Shown here one piece after another: positions 57,469-64,000 of a DNA stretch of 64,000 bases. The position numbers and the translations under genes are program-made. Numbering within the stretch: the first letter of the stretch is position 1; every line of letters begins with the position of its first letter. Source of the stretch: Ganoderma boninense (lineage: Eukaryota; Basidiomycota; Agaricomycetes; Polyporales; Polyporaceae); the NCBI GenBank assembly GCA_002900995.3, contig CM035315.1:543967-607966 (forward strand), given 5' to 3'. The notes beneath the pieces are model-generated. The model did no database searches. It was not told the DNA's origin and worked only from the letters and a program-made list of their open reading frames with translations.

Positions 57469-58359
57469 ATGCGACTACACTTACTTAGCAACATCAGTAA
57501 CCGTAACCTGACCAATCCTTCGCCGTCAACGACTAGAGCCGCAAATCGCACACCTGGTCCAAAAACGCGAGCCCGGCCGAAAACGCGAGCCCAGGACGAG
57601 CTATCTACAACCCGGGCAGCCGTGAGTTTCAGCTATACACCAGCACGTTTATAGAATTGACCATGTTTGCAGGAGGGGGTGCTGAGTGATCTAGATGGAG
57701 AGCCAGTGTTAGAGTGGGGCAGTGTGGATGCGTCGGTCAAGGATCAAGGTGGTGTCCTACTCCCTCAGCCTCCACCATTCAACTCGCCTCGATGGAGTAT
57801 CCCTCTACGACTCTCCCCAGTGCTAGAAGATGATGCGTTTATTGGCACGATTCCTTCTAGCTCAAGACTACGTGCCCCTCTACGTACCGCTCTTCCTCGG
57901 CACCCCAAACGGGTGCACTATTTGAACATCTCCGCCTCTCCACCTCCCGCCCAGTATCTCGAGCGTCCCCCCAAGAGAGCTAGAGTCACCTCTGTTCCAT
58001 CCTCGCCTCATCGCTCTGATCGTTCAGAAGGAGGATCTGAATGGGGTGACGAAGACGATGCCTGGCTTGCTAGTCTCGGAGCTGAACTACGGGCCAGCAA
58101 CCTCGACACTCCCGGACTGCTAGCCTCATCACAACCACTCAGTGATCCAGCCTCTACTCATCTTCAAGCTACCTCTACGACCGTTCTCGATGCCACGACC
58201 GTTCTCGACGCCACGACCGTTCTCGACGCCATGACCGTTCTCGATGTGACCCTTCCCCTCCAGCCAACCGAACGCTGTGGTCAAAGCCCCCATCGTGAGG
58301 CACCTGCGGCAGCTCACATTAGGTTTTTGTCGTCGCTCAAGCGATCGCGCTCCATCTAG
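57469..58359 (+). CDS. Orphan Ser/Pro-rich protein E with a short repeat
   Basis: Exon 1 (57469-57621) begins MRLHLLSNISNRNLTNPSPS and is followed by a 51-base intron (GTGAGT...TTGCAG) joining in phase to exon 2 (57673-58359); the product is 279 residues. It is hydrophilic, rich in Ser, Pro and Arg, with KRVHYLNISASPPPAQYLER and KRARVTSVPSSPHRSDRSEG, an acidic patch WGDEDDAWLASLGAEL, and three to four repeats of TTVLDA near residues 218-240. No domain recognised. The style resembles the tails of genes B and C. Confidence 0.6.
58175..58247 (+). repeat. 18-bp coding tandem repeat
   Basis: Four near-identical copies of ACGACCGTTCTCGAYGCC encode the TTVLDA repeats of protein E; the last copies have diverged by single bases. 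Confidence 0.9.
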
Positions 58360-58523
58360 ATCAAACAACCACTCCTCCTCGCCCTTCCATCCCTACCTTT
58401 AGTTTCCAACCCTTCATACATGTATATATCGTTGCTTATGTGATATGTGTAGCCCTCGTAATAACATAGTTATAGTCAGAGACAGTACACACCACAAGCT
58501 AGATTATATATCGCTGATGGGCT

Positions 58524-59454
58524 TGTAGCCTGTTTACCACTCGGATAGGCCGTATTCCTGTTCCATATATCGCCCTGTTCTTTTCGCCTTCGCCGACTCC
58601 GTCTGTCTTCGCCCGTTCGCTCGGTCGCTCGCCCTGTCGCCCACTCCGTCGCTCGCCCGCGGGCCGATACTACACCTCGCCAAGCTCGGTGTCCGATCTA
58701 GTGCTTCGCCGCCGTGTATCGGTCCCGTGTGGTCCCCGGGTCGCTCGTTAGGACCCCCTTTCTGCGTCGGACCGGCCGTGGTATACGCATGGTACACCTC
58801 CGGTCGCTCGCTCGTATTTCGCCATTGGTAGGGCCTTTCATAGACCGGCCGGGACTCTTCGATCGCCCGGGAGTTTTCATCGGTCGCCCCGCGACGGTCA
58901 CTCCAAGGCGACAAGTCGTCGACATATTCACTCCACTTCCTCCTTCGTCTTCGCTATCCCGTTCTGTGATTGGTTGCTGTAGTCGGTCATTCGTTTCCTG
59001 TTGTTTTCCCGTCGGTTTCTAGGGTTTCCTTCCTGTACCGATATATATAGATGATGTTCTTAGTCTTGGCAATACAGATTTCGGCACCCCGGTTGACTTC
59101 TCACTTTTCGCCCGCCTCGCTCGCTCATCGCATCGCTCGTCGCCCATCGTATCCGGCTCGCCGAGAGTCATTATCGTATTCGTTCGCACATCGTTGCTCG
59201 TCCATCGTCGCAGGACCCGAGAGTCCCTTTCGTGTTCGCCATCGTCTTCCACGTCGCTCGCCGAGAGCCCCTCGTATTCTACTTCCGCCCGTCGTGCATC
59301 GCGCGCGACTCTTGGACCGACTAGTCTGCTGGTCTTAGGCCCTTTTGGTATTTGGTTCGTAGCGATTAGCGAGCACCCGACGACTCCCTCCTTCTTTTCC
59401 GGTTAGCTGGTTCTGTTGTTTTTCGCAGCAGTTACCCGGACCGTACACATCATT
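58524..59454 (+). other. Putative 5' LTR and leader
   Basis: Non-coding stretch between gene E and the gag frame. It opens near TGTAGCC/TGTTTACC (58524-58535), contains a TATATATAG at about 59041-59050 that could be the promoter TATA box, and consists largely of imperfect TCGCTCGCC-type repeats. Just before the primer-binding candidate it reads GTACACA, compatible with an LTR ending in CA. Boundaries need the other LTR. Confidence 0.35.
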
Positions 59455-62400
59455 TGGAGCCCACCGCGAGGGGGTTTTCTGTCGGTTCCCGTCGCTGTTG
59501 CTCGGCGTTTGGCCGACGATCCTCACTTCTTATACGAAGTCAACTACCTCAAAGGTCTAATCGACTATTGTCAACATCGTTGGCACACACCGCAGTCGGC
59601 TCGTCCCCAATCGCCCGGCTCATCGTCTTCGCAAAACTCGCCCGAGCGCGAGACCAACCCGCAACCCGAACAACAACCGCCGGCATTTAGCCAGCGGTCC
59701 TATTCCGACTCGTTTTACGAGCTGTCGGTCTCTCGTTGGATTCGCGAACTCCGAGCCTTAGGCGTACCCGAAGAAGACCTTCCAATCGAGCCGACTCCTC
59801 CGGAGGCGACACCAGATAACGACCCCTTCGGTTCAAAACTCTCGTCCGAATCCGAAGTCGAGCTCGCGCTTCCCGGTTCGCTAGCTACTCCGCCAGTCTC
59901 AGTTTCGAACCCGCTTTCGGCCGTCCTATCGCTCACGACGAGTGCGGACCCGTCCACGTCTCGCCTTTCGCCGATAACGCTCGCACCAGTCCAAGTCGAC
60001 CTCGAATACATCCCGTCTCTCTACAGGCCGTTGTATCAAATCTACCTCGATTCGCTTTCGTCACCATCTCTTACACCGACCTCGAACACACTCGTCTTAC
60101 GACCCCCGATCGCTTCGCCTGTAGCCGCCATGTCCGTTCCAGCTTTGCAAGCCGCGAAGCAGGCGATGCCTGTTAGAGGCGAAAAGACTTGTCCGAAGTT
60201 CGATGAAACCGACCCGCAATCGCTACACCGCTACTTCGACGATCTAGAAGCACTTTTCATTCGCCATGGCATGCCGAATGCCAACGCAGCCGACTGGACC
60301 GCGCGAAAGGAAATGGCCGTTCGCTACCCACCGCCGTCGGTCGAGCGAGGATGGAAGTTTATCAACGAGTTTACCGACGCCGCGAAATCATACACCGAGT
60401 TCCAGGACGCTATCTACGCCCTCTACCCCGGAGTTACCAAAACGCGCGAATTTACCACGACCGACGTTCGTCGCGCGATCGCCGAGCAGCTCGTCCAAAA
60501 GCCGGTCGCCGACATAAACGACTACTCGCGCTTCTTTGTCAAAGTTCGTCCAATGTTAGGAAGCCTCTTAACGAAAAGCCGTATTACGCATCTAGAGGCG
60601 AACCAATTCATCGCGGAGGTTCTAGACCCGAACCTCGCGAACCTCATCGCAAACCGGCTTACCTTTGCCTTCTCGAACCGCACGGCGGACACCCCCTACA
60701 CCATCGAACAGTTCCATGAGGCGACAATCTATGTCTTGCAGCACCGAAACGACGATGCGGAGGCGATTTTTCGGCCCTCTAGTCAGGGAGCTCGCGCGAT
60801 GAGTCCCGCAGCTTCCGCGTTCGCCCCTCCGGCGGGGCCGGCTCAACAACAGGCGCCCCAGTTCAAGCGCGAAGATGTATCGTCGCTCGCCGACCTACTC
60901 GCGACCGAAGTCGCGGGCCGACTCAACGCTTCGCGCGATCGCCCGCCGCATATGGGAGGAGGCGGATATGGAGGAGGTCCCGCTTATGGAGGAGGAAGAG
61001 GGTACGGAGGGGGACAGGACTTCGCGCGTCGGGGGCCGATGCGTTGCTTCTACTGCGGTAAGCCGAACTGTGACACGAAGATCTGTCCCGAGGTTATGGA
61101 GGATATACGCGCCCACAAGATTAGGCGAGATGGAGGGCAGATCGTCTTGTTTGATGGCCGAAGACTCGCGATCGGCGTCGACGGGATGACACTCCGCAAA
61201 CAAGTCAACACTTACTGCGACCGACACCCCGAGACAGCCCCACGCCCCGTCGATCAGTTGCTTCTAGAAGTTGTGCCTAACTGGCCAGGCACCGAAGCCG
61301 ACCTGGATGACAGCGACGTCGCCGACCATTATAACGTTACCACCGGGAACCGAGTCAATCGCGCGCGCAATTACCAGTTCGATGGCGTTGAAATTCCTCA
61401 GCGTCGTGTTCGTCGCCCCGATGCGTGGCCTGGTCGCGCGCCCGAGCCGGTGAGCGAAAAGGCGTCGCCTTCCACCGCGCAGCAGCAGCCCGCGAAACCT
61501 GTCCCACACGTTACCAACCCGGGACCCGTACATCCGTATGCCCACGCTCGCCCAGTTAACGACGCCCCCATCGCGAATCGCCCTCTCGCGCCTTATCGCG
61601 CGGTCGCGCCAACCCCCAACGCAAATGACCCAATCGCCGCTGCTCGTGCGCCGATAGCTGTCGCCGCCGCTGAAGAACGCGTCTTTACGTCGGCCATGGG
61701 TTCGCTGCCGTGTGTCGAACTTACCCTAGAAGATCTTCTTGCCGTCGCCCCAGGCGTGCGACGACGTATGCACGACGCAACGGCGGGTCGCCGGATCATT
61801 AAACCTCCGGAACAGCGGCCAGCCGAGCACCACGCACCTCCTAAGCCCGCGCCTGTCGCGACCGTGTTAGCCGCGACAGCTACGGTCGAAGGCACTCAGG
61901 AGAGCGCGGCGGAAGCGCAGCGCGTACCGGGCATATTAAACGTTCGGCCCCCGCCCTGTGAAATGTACGGACCTCCTGTTAGGCGAGCCTATGTCGAGAC
62001 GGTTCCGGACGAAGAAGACGATCGCGCGACGCGCGAGGCGATAGAAGCGTTGCAGATAGCGGACGCCACCGCGGCGTCGCTTGGGGAAACGGAGTGTCTA
62101 TTGGCGGAGGCTGAGGCAGCTCAAGACCAGTTCTTACTTGCGACCGAAACCGACGAGCTCCCAATCGCCGGCATGGATAGTCATTGCATTCGTTCGTTGT
62201 GGTGCGCGATAAACGACACGCACGTCGCCGAATGTATCCTCGACGGCGGCTCACAAATCGCGGCTATAAGCGAAGAATGTTGTCACCGTCTCAAGATAGC
62301 CGTCGACCCTCTAGTGAACATGAACATTCGTTCAGCGAATGGTTCGCTCGACGGCGCGATCGGACTGGCTCGCGACGTCCCAGTGCAGCTTACGCCCAAG

Positions 62401-62628
62401 ATAGTGGGCTACCTCCAGCTATTCGTAATCCGAAACGCCTCATACGACATCCTACTCGGGCGACCTTTCGAAGTGCTTTTCAAAGCGACAACCGAGAACC
62501 TAGGGCCGAACACGCAGTTTATAACCCTCACCTGTCCTAACACGGGCACTGTCGCGCGATTACCGACGTATGGCCGAGGCGAACATTCTGCGCCGACGCT
62601 CGCGCAAATCAAGGGTTTTCGGGTCTAG
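59416..62628 (+). CDS. Gag-protease polyprotein of the retrotransposon
   Basis: One open frame of 1,070 codons. The first ATG is codon 239 (60130), directly before the gag core (MSVPALQAAKQAMPVRGEKT, CPKFDETDPQSLHRYFDDLE, HGMPNANAADWTARKEMAV), so translation may start there, although the 238 preceding codons are open and protein-like. About residues 511-538 are Gly/Tyr-rich, followed near 542 by a knuckle CFYCGKPNCDTKIC, C-x2-C-x4-C-x4-C, where the usual His is Cys. Near residue 941 is an aspartic-protease active-site-like motif ILDGGSQIAAIS (DGG in place of D-S/T-G) with the later motif DILLGRPFEV. Gag packages the RNA; the protease would process the polyprotein. The frame ends in TAG at 62626, seven bases after the slippery heptamer. 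Confidence 0.85.
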   Translation: MFFAAVTRTVHIIWSPPRGGFLSVPVAVARRLADDPHFLYEVNYLKGLIDYCQHRWHTPQSARPQSPGSSSSQNSPERETNPQPEQQPPAFSQRSYSDSFYELSVSRWIRELRALGVPEEDLPIEPTPPEATPDNDPFGSKLSSESEVELALPGSLATPPVSVSNPLSAVLSLTTSADPSTSRLSPITLAPVQVDLEYIPSLYRPLYQIYLDSLSSPSLTPTSNTLVLRPPIASPVAAMSVPALQAAKQAMPVRGEKTCPKFDETDPQSLHRYFDDLEALFIRHGMPNANAADWTARKEMAVRYPPPSVERGWKFINEFTDAAKSYTEFQDAIYALYPGVTKTREFTTTDVRRAIAEQLVQKPVADINDYSRFFVKVRPMLGSLLTKSRITHLEANQFIAEVLDPNLANLIANRLTFAFSNRTADTPYTIEQFHEATIYVLQHRNDDAEAIFRPSSQGARAMSPAASAFAPPAGPAQQQAPQFKREDVSSLADLLATEVAGRLNASRDRPPHMGGGGYGGGPAYGGGRGYGGGQDFARRGPMRCFYCGKPNCDTKICPEVMEDIRAHKIRRDGGQIVLFDGRRLAIGVDGMTLRKQVNTYCDRHPETAPRPVDQLLLEVVPNWPGTEADLDDSDVADHYNVTTGNRVNRARNYQFDGVEIPQRRVRRPDAWPGRAPEPVSEKASPSTAQQQPAKPVPHVTNPGPVHPYAHARPVNDAPIANRPLAPYRAVAPTPNANDPIAAARAPIAVAAAEERVFTSAMGSLPCVELTLEDLLAVAPGVRRRMHDATAGRRIIKPPEQRPAEHHAPPKPAPVATVLAATATVEGTQESAAEAQRVPGILNVRPPPCEMYGPPVRRAYVETVPDEEDDRATREAIEALQIADATAASLGETECLLAEAEAAQDQFLLATETDELPIAGMDSHCIRSLWCAINDTHVAECILDGGSQIAAISEECCHRLKIAVDPLVNMNIRSANGSLDGAIGLARDVPVQLTPKIVGYLQLFVIRNASYDILLGRPFEVLFKATTENLGPNTQFITLTCPNTGTVARLPTYGRGEHSAPTLAQIKGFRV
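59455..59472 (+). promoter_or_regulatory. Candidate tRNA primer-binding site
   Basis: TGGAGCCCACCGCGAGGG begins with TGG, the complement of a tRNA CCA end, and lies at the expected place just after the presumed 5' LTR end. The tRNA species was not identified. Confidence 0.35.
62613..62619 (+). promoter_or_regulatory. -1 ribosomal frameshift heptamer GGGTTTT
   Basis: In the gag frame the codons are AAG GGT TTT, so the heptamer G-GGT-TTT has the canonical X-XXY-YYZ form. A -1 slip gives KGFSGLEDLLEDGDA and enters the pol frame (codon TCG at 62619) just before the gag stop. The gag stop at 62626 and absence of a pol ATG nearby support this. A downstream stimulatory structure was not evaluated. 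Confidence 0.65.
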
Positions 62629-64000
62629 AGGATCTGCTTGAGGACGGGGACGCGACCGCGCTTGTTATCGAATACGACGCACGCGCGGACTCGGCGTCGG
62701 CTGTAGCCTACTCCAAGCTCCCCACCTTAGACAGCTCCTCGCTTGCCGAAGCGTATTTATTATCATGCGATGGGTTCTCCCTAGATCGACCAACTCAAGA
62801 AAAGTTTATAAAATCACATTCGCTCGACGTCTTCTTTTCGACTATCGATTCGCCAGCTTCTTCGTCATCGCCTTCCTCAACGTATACGAAACCCGAAAAA
62901 TATTTTGCTTCCGTTTCGCCTTCGCCCCCGTCCGTGTCCACCGATATCGGCGATCGCACCGAGTTAGTCGACCAATACCTCACGACTAAGAAAAAGTATA
63001 AGCCCGTAGCTCTCAAGACGCGGCCGCTCCTAGCAGACCTCCCCGAGAAGTTTCGTATCGAGCGAAAAATAATAGGCGATCCGCTCGCGGATATGCCCCC
63101 ACTGAACCCTTCGCCTCCGTCACATTTCACTCCTGGTGCGCGTTACACCGCCGAGCGACGAGCAGAGCTTCGCGCGCGACATGAACACTTCTTATGGCCC
63201 GCCGAGCTCGACCTCATGGACGATATGATCAAGAATCAAGAGAGCGCTTTCGCCTGGACCGACAACGAGCGAGGCAGCTTTCGCCGCGACTTCTTCCCAC
63301 CTGTAGAAATTCCAACGGTTCCCCATAAGCCTTGGGTATTGCGCAACATCCCCATTCCGCCGGGTCTCTATGACGAGATCTGTGATCAAATTCGCAAGAA
63401 GATCGCGAGTGGCGTATACGAACCGTCGAACTCGTGTTATCGCTCTCGCTGGTTCGCCGTGGCGAAGAAGGACGGACGCGTTCGTTTAGTACACAGTCTC
63501 GAACCGCTAAACGCGGTTACCATACAGCATTCAGGCGTACCACCAATCCCGGAATACATTGTCGAACAATTCGCCGCACGACCGTGCGTCGGCTCTTTCG
63601 ACCTCTTCGTTGGATATGACGAGCGCGAAATCGCCGAGTCGTCGCGCGACCTTACTACGTTTCAAACCCCTTTCGGCGCGCATCGCCTGACCACACTTCC
63701 AATGGGCTGGACAAATTCAGTCCCTATCTTCCACGACGATGTTACCTTCATATTGCGCGACGAGATCCCAGCGACCGCGGCGGTATACGTCGACGACGTA
63801 ATGACAAAAGGGCCAACCACCGACTATCGGCTCCCCGACGGATCGTTCGAGACCATACCCGAAAATCCTGGTATTCGCAGATTTGTATGGGAACATTTGT
63901 CGGTCGACAATCGTGTCATTCGCCGCATCGCGCACGCCGGAGGAACCTTCTCGGGACCGAAAGCTTGGCCGTGTATCGACGAGCGTGTTCTTGTTGGAAG
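62619..64000 (+). CDS. Pol polyprotein, reverse transcriptase part, truncated by the window edge
   Basis: Open to the right edge in the -1 frame relative to gag (460 codons). After ~250 residues of linker (FIKSHSLDVFFSTIDSPASS; KKYKPVALKTRPLLADLPEK) the RT domain shows FFPPVEIPTVPHKPWVLRNI, ASGVYEPSNSCYRSRWFAVA, KKDGRVRLVHSLEPLNAVT, a palm segment VGSFDLFVGYDEREI, TTFQTPFGAHRLTTLPMGWT and the catalytic YVDD at about 63786. Ty3-type elements more often have YLDD/FLDD or F/Y-V-D-D variants; order and spacing fit the Ty3 type. It would copy the element RNA into DNA. Expressed by frameshifting from gag. Confidence 0.85.

Larger units (their letters stand above)
58524..64000 (+). mobile_element. 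Ty3-type LTR retrotransposon, 5' part, cut by the right edge
   Basis: Order seen: leader or LTR-like non-coding sequence, primer-binding-site candidate, a long gag-protease frame, a -1 slippery heptamer, and pol with reverse transcriptase running to the edge. RNase H, integrase and the 3' LTR would lie outside. The gag text (CPKFDETDPQSLHRYFDDLE) and RT (YVDD) fit a fungal Ty3-like lineage. The coding regions read without internal stops for 4.5 kb, suggesting a young or active copy. The left boundary is a guess, because no second LTR is available for comparison. Confidence 0.8.

Noticed and set aside
48220..58359. Calling the orphan island a specific known DNA transposon superfamily
   Set aside because: No transposase motif, terminal inverted repeats or target-site duplication could be seen, so the idea stays a hypothesis only.
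58560..58690. CRISPR-like or structured repeat in the TCGCTCGCC-rich stretch
   Set aside because: Units are irregular in length and sequence with no spacers; this is low-complexity sequence in a eukaryotic retroelement leader.
1..64000. tRNA and rRNA genes
   Set aside because: I looked for T-arm GGTTCRANTCC-type boxes with a partner A box and saw none convincing; no rRNA-like sequence noticed. A tRNA scan was not possible.

Overview
The window looks like nuclear DNA of a filamentous basidiomycete, probably an Agaricomycete and perhaps a polypore. Genes are interrupted by many 45-100 bp introns with GTRNGT donors and YAG acceptors, exons are GC-rich, and gaps of 1-5 kb hold nothing I recognise. 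Identifiable families are DUF6699 proteins, metacaspase-like proteases, a GH5 glucanase, an F-box protein, a C2H2 factor, mitochondrial DNA polymerase gamma and a fungal Ty3-type retrotransposon. The species assignment is inference.

Layout. 2.0-2.7 kb: first DUF6699 gene. 5.2-13.7 kb: two metacaspase-like genes in tandem, with homologous 3' flanks, separated by a candidate terminal-inverted-repeat element (9.4-10.6 kb). 16.3-17.4 kb: second DUF6699 gene. 18.9-20.8 kb: GH5 exo-beta-1,3-glucanase-like gene. 21.5-32.2 kb: an F-box gene, a DUF6699 gene and, on the minus strand, a C2H2 gene; a block holding the F-box 3' end and the DUF6699 gene is duplicated about 5.7 kb downstream, where the F-box part is a relic. 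36.9-37.7 kb: fifth DUF6699 gene. 38.4-39.9 kb: decayed unrecognised gene. 40.5-44.5 kb (-): mitochondrial DNA polymerase gamma, with a mitochondrial-type leader exon of uncertain ownership at 45.2-45.35 kb. 46.4-47.3 kb: sixth DUF6699 gene.

48.2-58.4 kb is an island of five intron-containing genes that I cannot assign to a named family. Three encode Cys/His-rich clusters, two of which share the spacing C-x4-C-x8-C-x4-C-x3-C-x5/6-C-x4-H. The encoded proteins are rich in Ser/Thr/Pro, and several short exact tandem duplications lie here. From about 58.5 kb to the right edge runs the 5' part of an LTR retrotransposon: leader, primer-binding-site candidate, long gag-protease frame, a GGGTTTT slippery heptamer, and pol in the -1 frame with a YVDD reverse transcriptase.

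Several recognisable genes (GH5, F-box, two DUF6699, polymerase gamma twice, both Cys-rich plus-strand genes, metacaspase A) need single-base frame corrections, several of them at short homopolymers. This fits consensus indel errors at least as well as gene decay, so reading frames should be confirmed before calling pseudogenes. No operon-like or pathway cluster is evident. The strongest local themes are gene-family expansion (six DUF6699 genes, two metacaspases), segmental duplication and the orphan Cys-rich island.
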